From contig NZ_MTBP01000001.1 in the NCBI RefSeq assembly GCF_002911665.1, positions 1,984,001 through 2,048,000 of the forward strand: 64,000 nucleotides of DNA, in the 5' to 3' direction. This stretch comes from Actinomadura rubteroloni. Its GTDB lineage: Bacteria; Actinomycetota; Actinomycetes; Streptosporangiales; Streptosporangiaceae. Positions 34,269 to 42,544 of the stretch are shown piece by piece. The notes below the pieces were generated by a model. It worked only from the letters and a program-made list of their open reading frames with translations. It ran no database searches and was not told where the DNA came from. Each line of letters starts with the position of its first letter. Positions within the stretch are counted from its first letter, which is position 1. Made by a program: the position numbers and the translations under genes.

Positions 34269-35272
34269 TGATGCTGAGCAGGCTGCGCGGCACCCTCATC
34301 GCCGCCGGGGTGGTCGTCGTCCTCGTGGCCGCCGCGGTCATCGTGTTCCGGCCCCCGGCGGGAACCGAGGTCACGGCGTACTTCACCCAGTCGGTCGGTA
34401 TCTTCAAGGGCTCCGACGTCAAGATCCTCGGCGTGAAGAGCGGGCACGTCACGAGCGTCCGCGCCGAGGGCTCGAAGGTGCGGGTCAAGCTGGTCGTGGA
34501 CCACGGCGTGGACGTCCCCTCCGACGCCAAGGCGGTGGCGGTCTCGCCGAGCCTGGTCGCCGACCGGTACGTCCAGCTCACCCCCGCCTACGTCAGCGGG
34601 CCGCGGCTCGTGTCCGGGGCGGTGATCCCCGACAGCCGGACCGCGACGCCGCTGGAACTGGACAAGGTCTACGACAGCATCAAGAAGCTGGCGAACGACC
34701 TCGGCCCGAACGGCCTGAACAAGGAGGGCGCGCTGTCGCGCTCCATCGAGGTCGGCGCGAAGAACATGAACGGCAACGGCCGGGCGATCGGCCAGACGAT
34801 CGAGGACTTCGGCAAGGCCGCCAAGACCCTCAACGGGTCGCAGGACGACTTCTTCAAGACCATCCAGAACCTCGCCAAGTTCACCGGGATGATCAAGGAC
34901 AACGACGGGGCCGTCCGGCAGGCGCAGAACCAGCTCGCGCAGGTCACCGAGTTCCTCGCGGCCGACCGGCAGACCCTCGGCCAGGCGCTGAGCACGCTGG
35001 CCGACGCGCTCGTCCGCGTGGAGAAGTTCATCAAGGACAACCGCGACATGCTCAAGAAGAACATCACGAAGCTCGCCAGCATCACCCAGACGCTCGTGGA
35101 TCAGCGGGAGTCGCTGGCGGAGGCGCTCGACAACGAGGCCCTCGCCGCGGGGAACATGCTGAACGCCTACGACCCGTCCACCGGGACGCTGATGGGCCGG
35201 GCGAACCTCAACGAGCTGAGCATGCCGCTCCCGGCCGCCGGATCGGCCGCCACGACCGGAGGGAAGGGCTGA
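34268..35272 (+). CDS. mceD: MCE family protein D
   Basis: A 334-aa MCE subunit. The anchor is TLIAAGVVVVLVAAAVIVF. The MCE domain reads VTAYFTQSVGIFKGSDVKIL, GVKSGHVTSVRAEG and SLVADRYVQLTPAYVSG. The helical region is Lys/Asp-rich, and it ends in a short low-complexity tail. Two consecutive ATG codons (34268 and 34271) are possible starts; the first overlaps the mceC stop. Confidence 0.95.
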   Translation: MMLSRLRGTLIAAGVVVVLVAAAVIVFRPPAGTEVTAYFTQSVGIFKGSDVKILGVKSGHVTSVRAEGSKVRVKLVVDHGVDVPSDAKAVAVSPSLVADRYVQLTPAYVSGPRLVSGAVIPDSRTATPLELDKVYDSIKKLANDLGPNGLNKEGALSRSIEVGAKNMNGNGRAIGQTIEDFGKAAKTLNGSQDDFFKTIQNLAKFTGMIKDNDGAVRQAQNQLAQVTEFLAADRQTLGQALSTLADALVRVEKFIKDNRDMLKKNITKLASITQTLVDQRESLAEALDNEALAAGNMLNAYDPSTGTLMGRANLNELSMPLPAAGSAATTGGKG

Positions 35273-36387
35273 TGGCCAGCGTGCGACGGAGGCGGCCGGG
35301 ACGCCGGACGGCGGTGGCCGGGCTCGCCGGGGTCCTGGCGGCCGGCGCGCTGTCGGGCTGCAACCTCAACGTGCAGAGCATGCCGCTGCCCGGCGGCGCG
35401 GACGTCGGCAGCGACCCGTACACGGTGACGGCGACGTTCGCGAACGTCCTCAACCTCGTGCCGCAGTCGTCGGTGAAGGTCAACGACGTCGCGGTCGGGC
35501 GCGTGACGAAGGTGTCGCTGCCGTCCGACGGCTGGAACGCCCGCGTCACCATGCTGATCAACCGCAAGGTGAAGCTGCCCGCCAACGCGTACGCGCAGCT
35601 CCAGCAGTCCAGCCTGCTCGGTGAGAAGTACATCTCGCTGTCCCCGCCGACGACCGGCGCGACCGGTGCCCTCGGCGATCACGGCTCGATCCCGGTCGAG
35701 CGGACGAACCGCAACCCCGAGGTCGAGGAGGTGCTGGGCGCGCTGTCGATGCTGCTGAACGGCGGCGGGATCGCGCAGATCCGCACCATCACCAAGGAGC
35801 TGAACAACGCGCTGACCGGCAACGCGCCGCAGGTCCGGTCGCTGCTGGAGCGCCTGAACACCCTTTCGGGCAACCTGAACTCCAACCGGGCGAACATCAC
35901 CGCCGCGCTGGACGGGCTCGCCCGGCTGTCGTCCACGATGGGTTCGCGGACGAAGGAGATCGGCACCGTCCTGGACGACCTCGCTCCCGGCCTGAAGGTG
36001 CTGGAGGAGCAGCGCGGCCAGCTCGTGGAGATGCTGGGATCGCTGGACAAGCTGTCGTCGGTCGCCGTCCGGACGCTCAACGCCAGCAAGGAGGACATCG
36101 TCGCGGACCTGAAGGCGCTCGACCCGGTCGTGCGCAAGCTCGCCGACTCCGGCCGTGATCTGCCGCGCGCCCTCCAGGTGCTGCTGACGTTCCCGTTCAC
36201 CGACCAGGTGGCCAAGGCCGTCAAGGGCGACTACCTCAACGTCTACCTGCACGTCACCGCGCAGCCCGGCACGGAGCTCATTCCGCCGCTGACGCCGCCC
36301 AAGACGTCCGAGGGGGACGGCGGAACGGCCGCGAAACCCACCACGTCTCCGACGCTGCCGCTTCCGGCGACGGGGGAGGGAAATTAA
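35272..36387 (+). CDS. mceE: MCE family lipoprotein E
   Basis: A 371-aa MCE subunit that is a lipoprotein: basic N-terminus with VRRRRPGRR, hydrophobic stretch and lipobox ALSGC (Cys30), as usual for MceE/LprK. The MCE domain contains VTATFANVLNLVPQSSVKVN, DVAVGRVTKVSLPSDGW and LQQSSLLGEKYISLSPP. The C-terminal 40 residues are Thr/Pro-rich. Start and stop overlap both neighbours by one base. Confidence 0.95.
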   Translation: MASVRRRRPGRRTAVAGLAGVLAAGALSGCNLNVQSMPLPGGADVGSDPYTVTATFANVLNLVPQSSVKVNDVAVGRVTKVSLPSDGWNARVTMLINRKVKLPANAYAQLQQSSLLGEKYISLSPPTTGATGALGDHGSIPVERTNRNPEVEEVLGALSMLLNGGGIAQIRTITKELNNALTGNAPQVRSLLERLNTLSGNLNSNRANITAALDGLARLSSTMGSRTKEIGTVLDDLAPGLKVLEEQRGQLVEMLGSLDKLSSVAVRTLNASKEDIVADLKALDPVVRKLADSGRDLPRALQVLLTFPFTDQVAKAVKGDYLNVYLHVTAQPGTELIPPLTPPKTSEGDGGTAAKPTTSPTLPLPATGEGN

Positions 36388-37628
36388 TGCTCACCCTCCA
36401 GACCAAGATCAAGAACATCGCGTTCGCCATCATCGGCCTGATCGCGATGGGCATCGTCGCGCTCAACTACGCCGACCTCGGCTGGCTCATCGGGCAGCAG
36501 CGCTACTACGTGGTCAAGGTGGAGCTGGCCCAGACCGGCGGTCTCACGACCCACGCCGAGGTCACCTACCGGGGCATGCCGATCGGCCGGGTCGGGACGC
36601 TGCACCTCACCGACGACGGGGTCCTCGCCGAACTGCGCATCGAGAAGGACGCGCCGAAGGTCCCGGCGCGGACCCAGGCCGTCGTCGCGAACAAGTCGGC
36701 CGTCGGTGAGCAGTACATCGACCTGCGGCCGACCGACGACAACGGTCCCTACCTCGCGGCGGGGGCGCGGATCCCGCGCTCGTCCACCCAGATCCCCGCG
36801 CCCGTCACCGACCTGCTGACCAGCATCAACAACCTCGCCTCATCGGTTCCGCAGGAGGCGACGCGCACGCTCGTGGACGAGCTGGGCCGCGCGTTCACCG
36901 GTCAGGGCCCGAACCTGGCGGCGTTGCTCGACACCAGCCACACGTTCGTCACGAAGGCCAACGAGAACGTCGAACCGACCACCGAGCTGTTCGACAACTC
37001 GGCGACGGTCCTCGCGACCCAGAACGAGCAGTCGCAGGCGATCAAGTCGTTCGGGCGGAACGCCAAGCTGCTCGCCGAGCAGCTCCGCAAGTCCGACCCG
37101 GACCTGCGGCGCCTCATCGCGGCGGGGCCGGGCGTCTCGACGGAGCTGTCGAAGCTGGTCGACGAGCTCGACCCGTCGTTCAGCGTCCTGCTCGCGAACA
37201 TGACGACGACGTCGGACATCCTGAAGAACCGCGCGCCGGTCCTGGACGAGCTGCTGTCCAAGCTGCCCGCCGTCGTGGCCGCCGCGAACACGATGGTCAA
37301 GAACAATCAGCTACAGTTCGGTATGGTTCCGACGTTCTTCAACCCGCTGCCGTGCACCAGCGGCTATGGCGGCACCCAGTACCGCAACGGGGACGACACT
37401 TCGGCGGGCAAGCCGTTCAACACGTCCGCGTACTGCGCGTCGGCGCCGTCCACCGGAAAGAACGTGCGGGGCTCGGCGAACACGCCGGACTACGGCAAGC
37501 TGCCGCCGCCCGCGCGGGCCGGGTCGCTCGGCCTCGCCAGCGACGGTTCCGCACTGCCCGGTGCGCTCGGCGAGCCCGCCCTGCCGCCGGCGGGCGGGAG
37601 CCTGCTCGCCCCGCAGGCGGGTCGATGA
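36387..37628 (+). CDS. mceF: MCE family protein F
   Basis: A 413-aa MCE subunit, last of the six. The anchor is NIAFAIIGLIAMGIVALNY. The MCE domain reads YVVKVELAQTGGLTTHAEVT, YRGMPIGRVGTLHLTDDG and ANKSAVGEQYIDLRPTDDNG. A helical region follows, then a low-complexity C-terminus with the family Cys pair (PLPCTSGYGG, TSAYCASAP). GGGAGGG lies just before the ATG. A strong hairpin follows the stop. Confidence 0.95.
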   Translation: MLTLQTKIKNIAFAIIGLIAMGIVALNYADLGWLIGQQRYYVVKVELAQTGGLTTHAEVTYRGMPIGRVGTLHLTDDGVLAELRIEKDAPKVPARTQAVVANKSAVGEQYIDLRPTDDNGPYLAAGARIPRSSTQIPAPVTDLLTSINNLASSVPQEATRTLVDELGRAFTGQGPNLAALLDTSHTFVTKANENVEPTTELFDNSATVLATQNEQSQAIKSFGRNAKLLAEQLRKSDPDLRRLIAAGPGVSTELSKLVDELDPSFSVLLANMTTTSDILKNRAPVLDELLSKLPAVVAAANTMVKNNQLQFGMVPTFFNPLPCTSGYGGTQYRNGDDTSAGKPFNTSAYCASAPSTGKNVRGSANTPDYGKLPPPARAGSLGLASDGSALPGALGEPALPPAGGSLLAPQAGR

Positions 37629-37634
37629 GGAGCT

Positions 37635-37657
37635 GCGGACCGCGGCGCGCGGTCCGC
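37635..37657 (+). terminator. GC-rich hairpin after mceF
   Basis: A perfect 10-bp stem (GCGGACCGCG / CGCGGTCCGC) with a 3-base loop starts 6 bases after the mceF stop. There is no T tract, so it may only partly terminate transcription or protect the mRNA 3' end. It sits in the 139-bp gap between the mce genes and the first associated gene, the only sizeable gap in the operon. Confidence 0.6.
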
Positions 37658-37767
37658 GCGACGGCCCGGGCGCGCGTCCACCCCTCGGGGGGACGACCCC
37701 GAACACGCGCGCTCGGGAGGTCTGGCCGCGGCGGCGCCGCGTGCCGCGGAAGCCTTCGGGAGGGGCG

Positions 37768-38343
37768 ATGAACGCTGACGTGGACGAACAACCGCCGTCC
37801 ACCCGGCCCGAGGAGGGACGGGACGCCCCCCGCCCGCTGTTCGCGGGCTGGGGCCTGATCGGCTGGACGTTCATCGCCGTGGCGGCCGTGTTCCTCGGCT
37901 GGTCGGCGTGGTCCTACTTCGACGCCTCCCACGGCGATGGGCGCGCGGAGGGGCGGGACCGCGACCTGGCCTTGCAGGCCGGGCGGAAGCAGCTCGCGAC
38001 GCTCAACACCCTGGACCGGACGCAGGTCGACGCGGGCCTGCGCGCGTGGGAGAACGCCGCGACGGGTTCGCTGCGCGACCAGCTCCACCGGGACGCGCCC
38101 GCCAACAAGCAGAAGATCGCCCAGACGGGGACGAGCGCGGTGGGATCGGTCCTCGCCGCGGCCGTCATCCGGCTCGACACCGGGGCCGGTGAGGCCGCGA
38201 TGATCGCGTCGGTGCAGGTGAAGCTGACGCCCGCGCAGGGCGCCGTCACCTACCAGCGCAGGCGGTACGAGGTCGGGCTGTCCCGCACGCCGGCCGGCTG
38301 GAAGCTGAAGTCGCTCACCGCGATCCCGGCGGGCAACCGATGA
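37768..38343 (+). CDS. Mce-associated membrane protein 1
   Basis: A 191-aa protein with a cytoplasmic N-terminus (1-38), one span (WGLIGWTFIAVAAVFLGWSAW) and an exported NTF2-like domain of the Mce-associated (Mas/Mam) type: LALQAGRKQLATLNTLDRTQ, DAGLRAWENAATGSLRDQLH and RRRYEVGLSRTPAGWKLKSL. Such proteins stabilise MCE complexes in mycobacteria. The ATG was chosen because GGGAGGGG precedes it. It overlaps the next gene by four bases. Confidence 0.88.
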   Translation: MNADVDEQPPSTRPEEGRDAPRPLFAGWGLIGWTFIAVAAVFLGWSAWSYFDASHGDGRAEGRDRDLALQAGRKQLATLNTLDRTQVDAGLRAWENAATGSLRDQLHRDAPANKQKIAQTGTSAVGSVLAAAVIRLDTGAGEAAMIASVQVKLTPAQGAVTYQRRRYEVGLSRTPAGWKLKSLTAIPAGNR

Positions 38344-38849
38344 TCGGCCGGATCGTCGCGCTGTGGCGCCCGCTGCTCGTCGCCCTGGTCATCGCGGGCG
38401 CCGGGGTCGGATTCCTCGTGGCGGCCGGCGACTCGTCGGCGACGTCCCCGGCGGCGAACCGGGCCGTCCTGGACGCCGACGCCACCGCCAAGGTCGCCGG
38501 GGACGTGTCGGCCGCGATCGCCCGGATCTTCTCCTACACTCCGGACGGGCTCGCCGAGACCGAGCACGCGGCGGCGTCCGCGCTGGCGGGCCGCGCCGCC
38601 ACGCAGTACAAGGAGATTCTCGCCCCGGTCAAGCAGCAGGCCCCGGCGCAGCGCCTCGCGCTGACGACCGAGGTCGTCCGGGCGGGCGTCGTGTCGCTCG
38701 AGGACGACCGCGCGGAACTGCTGGTCTTCCTGGACCAGAAGACGACACGGGCGGGGCGGGCGGTCGGCACGACGGCTGCCGCCCAGCTCACGGTGACGGC
38801 ACGCCGGGACGACGGCAGGTGGCGCATCACCGACATCCGTTCGAGCTGA
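38340..38849 (+). CDS. Mce-associated membrane protein 2
   Basis: A 169-aa protein with an N-terminal span (LWRPLLVALVIAGAGVGFLV) and an exported domain. The domain shows IARIFSYTPDGLAETEHAAA, followed by ATQYKEILAPVKQQAPAQRL, and ends in ARRDDGRWRITDIRSS. This IFSY-region layout is shared with the fourth associated protein at 40181, so the four genes alternate between two subtypes. ATG overlaps the preceding stop (ATGA). Confidence 0.87.
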   Translation: MIGRIVALWRPLLVALVIAGAGVGFLVAAGDSSATSPAANRAVLDADATAKVAGDVSAAIARIFSYTPDGLAETEHAAASALAGRAATQYKEILAPVKQQAPAQRLALTTEVVRAGVVSLEDDRAELLVFLDQKTTRAGRAVGTTAAAQLTVTARRDDGRWRITDIRSS

Positions 38850-38859
38850 GGGGGACAGC

Positions 38860-40161
38860 GTGGCGAAGACGAGGGCGCAGCAGCCGCCCGAGACCGACCC
38901 GCCGGTGGACGACACGTCCGGCGACGGTCCCGGCACGGTAGCGGATGACGCCGCGCCGGCCCGGCGCGGCGCGGCGAAGGCGCCCTCGTCGGATGCCCGG
39001 GAGGCGGAACCGGCGGAGGACGCCGAGGCCGCCCCGGACGACGCGACCGGCCCTCGGGAAGGTTCCAAGCCGGTCGGCGCCACGGACGAGCGGCCCGTTG
39101 CGTCCGGCGCGGACGAGCCTGCTGCGGCGAAGGACGCGGTGGACGGTGAGACGTCCGCCGACCGGCCCGCGACCGCGAAGGACGACGCGCCCGCCGCCGC
39201 GAAATCTCTTTCCCCTGCGGGCAAGGCGGACGAGCCCGCCGCAGAGTCGTCGGACGCGTCCGACGACGCGGACGAGCCCGCCGACGCGGAAGTCGAGGAC
39301 GGCCCGGACGGCGCGAAGCGTCGGCCCGCCGGGGATGCGGAGGAACTGGCCGCATCGAAGTCCGAGCGCACGGCGAAGTCCGAGCGCGCCGGACGCGCCG
39401 GAAAGGCCGCCGCTGCGGAGACCGGCGACGCGGAAGACGACGCGTCCGACACGGACGAAGACGGCGACGCCGAGGACGGCGACGAAGGCCGGCCCGCCAA
39501 AGACGCGGAGGAATCGGCCGCCGCGAAGTCCGAGCCCAAGGCGAAGACCGGGGGGGCCGCTAAGGCGGCCGCCGGGAAGAAGCCCGTGCGGACGCGGCAG
39601 GGCGCGCGGACGGCGGGCGGCGGACGCGCCGAGCAGGAGGGCGGGACGTGGTCGGATCCGCTGGCGCGGACCGCGCTCGTGCTCGTCGCCGTGGCGGTCG
39701 TGTTCGCCGCGTGGGCCGGGCAGTCCTGGTACTCGGCGGCCCACGATGACGGCCTGAAGTTCTCCAAGCTGCGCGAGCAGGTGCGGCAGGCGGGGGAGCA
39801 GGACGTCCAGAACCTCAGCACGCTCGACTACCGCGACGTCGCGAAGGGCCTGGCGAGCTGGCGGGATTCGTCCACCGGGGACCTGCACGACCAGCTCGTC
39901 CAGGGCGGGGCGGAGTTGGAGAAGAGCGTCCGGGAAGCGCAGTCGGCCACGACGGCGACGGTCCTGCAGAGCGGCGTGACCGAGCTGGACGACCGCGCGG
40001 GCCGCGCGTTCATGATCCTGGCGCTGCGGATCACGGCGACGCAGGGGAACGGGCAGCCGACGGTGAAGCAGACCCGGATGACGGCGCGGCTCGAACGGAC
40101 GCCGTCCGGGTGGAAGGTCAGCGGCCTCGTCAAGGCCACCGAGGGAACCTCCGGGTCCTGA
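38860..40161 (+). CDS. Mce-associated membrane protein 3 with long acidic N-terminal extension
   Basis: A 433-aa protein. Residues 1-255 are a low-complexity Ala/Asp/Glu/Pro/Lys region (for example SSDASDDADEPADAEVEDGP) that lacks hydrophobic residues and would be disordered in the cytoplasm. The span ALVLVAVAVVFAAWAGQSWY follows, and then an exported NTF2-like domain of the same subtype as protein 1 (LREQVRQAGEQDVQNLSTLD, YRDVAKGLASWRDSSTGDLH, and a C-terminal LERTPSGWKVSGLVKATEG). Start GTG 38860 has GAGGGGGAC upstream. The extension is unusual in length; it could serve as a docking tail for cytoplasmic partners (inference). Confidence 0.87.
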   Translation: MAKTRAQQPPETDPPVDDTSGDGPGTVADDAAPARRGAAKAPSSDAREAEPAEDAEAAPDDATGPREGSKPVGATDERPVASGADEPAAAKDAVDGETSADRPATAKDDAPAAAKSLSPAGKADEPAAESSDASDDADEPADAEVEDGPDGAKRRPAGDAEELAASKSERTAKSERAGRAGKAAAAETGDAEDDASDTDEDGDAEDGDEGRPAKDAEESAAAKSEPKAKTGGAAKAAAGKKPVRTRQGARTAGGGRAEQEGGTWSDPLARTALVLVAVAVVFAAWAGQSWYSAAHDDGLKFSKLREQVRQAGEQDVQNLSTLDYRDVAKGLASWRDSSTGDLHDQLVQGGAELEKSVREAQSATTATVLQSGVTELDDRAGRAFMILALRITATQGNGQPTVKQTRMTARLERTPSGWKVSGLVKATEGTSGS

Positions 40162-40180
40162 GCGAGGAGGGAGAGACGAC

Positions 40181-40699
40181 ATGACCGGACGTACGGGGCG
40201 GCTCCCGCTCCTTCTCGGGCTTCTCGCGGTGCTGCTGGCGGTGTTCGGGTTCTACGCGCTGCAGCGCGCCGGGGACCTGCGGAGCGGCGACGTCGTGAAG
40301 AACGCGGCGCTGACCGACAACGCCGGGACCAGCGAGGTGAAGGGCGAGGTCGGCACCCTCCTCGCGAAGGTGTTCTCCTACGGGTACACCGACCCGTCGA
40401 AGACCGACACGGCGGCGCGGTCCGGGCTGACCGGCAAGGCGACGGGCCAGTACGACGCGCTGTTCAAGTCGGTGCGCACGCAGGGGCCGGCGGAGAAGCT
40501 GGTCCTGACGACCACGGTGACCGACAGCGCGGTGACGTCGCTGCGGGACGACCGCGCGAGCCTCCTGGTCTTCGCCACGCAGCGCGACACGCGCGCGACC
40601 GACGGCAAGAGCTCGACGGTGCCGACGATGCTCGCGATCGACGCCGTCCGCCAGAAGGGCCACTGGAAGATCAGCGCGATCAACACGCTGACGAGCTGA
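40181..40699 (+). CDS. Mce-associated membrane protein 4
   Basis: A 172-aa protein of the same subtype as the product of 38340: N-terminal span (PLLLGLLAVLLAVFGFYAL), then an exported domain with GEVGTLLAKVFSYGYTDPSK, TDTAARSGLTGKATGQYDAL and a C-terminal RQKGHWKISAINTLTS. AGGAGGGAG precedes the ATG. It is the last gene before a strong terminator. Confidence 0.87.
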   Translation: MTGRTGRLPLLLGLLAVLLAVFGFYALQRAGDLRSGDVVKNAALTDNAGTSEVKGEVGTLLAKVFSYGYTDPSKTDTAARSGLTGKATGQYDALFKSVRTQGPAEKLVLTTTVTDSAVTSLRDDRASLLVFATQRDTRATDGKSSTVPTMLAIDAVRQKGHWKISAINTLTS

Positions 40700-40725
40700 T
40701 CCGGCTCGTCCCGGAAGCACGCGAC

Positions 40726-40764
40726 CGGCCCGCGTACACGGCGAACCACCGTGTACGCGGGCCG
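40726..40764. terminator. Perfect 16-bp hairpin closing the mce operon
   Basis: CGGCCCGCGTACACGG and CCGTGTACGCGGGCCG pair without mismatch around a 7-base loop, 26 bases after the last mas stop. There is no clear T run, common for GC-rich terminators. The convergent allophanate hydrolase gene ends at 40922, so it may act in both directions. Confidence 0.85.
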
Positions 40765-40921
40765 CTCCCTTGCGCGCCGCGTTCCCCGACCCGCGCGATG
40801 GCCGTCCGGACGTCGGGAACGATTCGCGGGTCCCTCGGCCGCCGTGGTCCGCCCCGATGCCGGACGTCGCCGTGTTGAAGCCGCAGTCGGCCTCGGCCTG
40901 GACGGGCGCGGTCGCCGTGGG

Positions 40922-42544
40922 TCAGCGGGCGGCGAGGTAGGGGCGCCAACCGCCGTGGCGGGTGATGTCGACGGCGTCCGGCAGGGCTTCGGGGGCGCAG
41001 AGGAAGCCGGTGACGGACGTCCCGTCGGCCAGTTCGAGTTCGCCCAGCGCCAGCGGACGGGGGATGCCGGTGATGAAGCTCGCGAAGCCTCCGGCCGGGA
41101 CGTCCCACAGCTCCACCTCGATCGCCGCCCCACCGGACGGGACCCGGACGAGCCCGGGTTTCGGAGGCGTCGTGCCGAGCGCGAAGAGCCTGTAGGCGGA
41201 CGCGGTCGTCGTGGTCGCGACGAGACGGGCCCGGCGCAGCGTCAGCTCGTGGTTCAGCGGCTGCCCGGACAGGTGCGCGCCCGCGACCGCCACCCGCACG
41301 ACCGGCTCCGGGACGAGCAGATCCGCGATGGCCGCGATCCGGTCGTCGGTGTGCGCGGGACCGAGCAGCATGACGCCGAACGGGAGGCCGTTCACCGTGC
41401 CGAACGGCAGCGCCGCACCGCACAGGCCGAGCAGGTTGGTGCTGTTGGTGAAGCGGCCGAGCCGGGCGTTGGCGCCGAGCGGGTCGGCGGCGACGTCGGC
41501 GAGCGTCGGATGTCCCGGCGTCGTCGGCAGGAGCAGCGCGTCGGCGTCCCCGAGGGCGAGGAGCGCCCGGTCGCGGAGCACCGCCAGCCGCTCGCGGTCG
41601 GCGAACAGCCGGTGCGCGGGCACGGCGCCCGCCGCGCCGATGATGGACGCGACGACCGGATCGAGGTCCGGCGTCCCCTTGTCCACGAACGCGCCGACCG
41701 CCGCGTACCGCTCGGCGACGAACGCCCCGTCGTACAGCAGCTCCGCCGCCTCAAGGAACGGCGCCGGATCGACGGGCAGCAGTTCGACCCCGGCGTCGGC
41801 CAGCGCGCGGGACGCGGCGGCGAACCGTTCGGCCCAGCCGTCGTCCATGGCCCCGAGCGAGGACGCCGAAGGCGCCGCGACACGCCACGGGCCGGGCCGG
41901 CGCGCCGCGAGGGACCCCGAGGGCGCCCCGAGGAACGCCAGCGCGCGGCGGGCTTCGGCCAGGGAGCGGGCGAACACGGTGACGCAGTCCAGCGAGCGGC
42001 ACGCCGGGACGACCCCGTCCGCCGGGACGAGCCCGTAGGTCGGCTTCAGCCCGACGACCCCGTTGAACGCGGCCGGGACCCGCCCCGACCCGGCCGTGTC
42101 GGTGCCGAGCGCGAAGTCCGCGACGCCGAGCGCCACGGCGACCGCCGACCCCGAGCTGGAGCCGCCCGCCGCGTAGGCGGGGTCCACGGCGTTGCGCACC
42201 GCGCCGTACGGGCTGCGCGTCCCGACGAGCCCCGTCGCGAACTGGTCGAGGTTCGTCGTGCCGAGCACGAGCGACCCGGCCGCCCGCAGCCGGGCGACGG
42301 CGGTCGCGTCCCGGTCCGGTAGGTGGGCGTAGGACGGGCAGCCCGCCGTGGTGGGCAGCCCGGCGACGTCGATGTTGCCCTTGACGGCGAAGACCGTCCC
42401 GGCGAGCGGCAGCGCGTCGTCCAGCGCGGCGGCCTCGGCGAGCACGTCGGCGGCGGGCCGCAGGTCGATCCAGACCTCCGGCCGGTCCGTCCCGGCGATC
42501 CGCGCGTACGCGCGCCGCACGCGTTCCACGGCCCGTTCACTCAT
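40922..42544 (-). CDS. atzF: Allophanate hydrolase
   Basis: A 540-aa amidase-signature enzyme that splits allophanate to ammonia and CO2, the second step of the ATP-dependent urea amidolyase pathway. The amidase domain (about 1-430) has catalytic Lys55 in VFAVKGNIDV, the Ser-rich loop AGGSSSGSA (about 126-134) and nucleophile Ser153 in GTDTAGSGRVP. The C-terminal 110 residues (about 430-540; VELWDVPAGGFASFITGIPR) form the family's AllophanateHydrolase C-domain. Its ATG overlaps the urea carboxylase stop by 8 bases, so the two steps are translationally coupled. Confidence 0.95.
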   Translation of the reverse strand: MSERAVERVRRAYARIAGTDRPEVWIDLRPAADVLAEAAALDDALPLAGTVFAVKGNIDVAGLPTTAGCPSYAHLPDRDATAVARLRAAGSLVLGTTNLDQFATGLVGTRSPYGAVRNAVDPAYAAGGSSSGSAVAVALGVADFALGTDTAGSGRVPAAFNGVVGLKPTYGLVPADGVVPACRSLDCVTVFARSLAEARRALAFLGAPSGSLAARRPGPWRVAAPSASSLGAMDDGWAERFAAASRALADAGVELLPVDPAPFLEAAELLYDGAFVAERYAAVGAFVDKGTPDLDPVVASIIGAAGAVPAHRLFADRERLAVLRDRALLALGDADALLLPTTPGHPTLADVAADPLGANARLGRFTNSTNLLGLCGAALPFGTVNGLPFGVMLLGPAHTDDRIAAIADLLVPEPVVRVAVAGAHLSGQPLNHELTLRRARLVATTTTASAYRLFALGTTPPKPGLVRVPSGGAAIEVELWDVPAGGFASFITGIPRPLALGELELADGTSVTGFLCAPEALPDAVDITRHGGWRPYLAAR

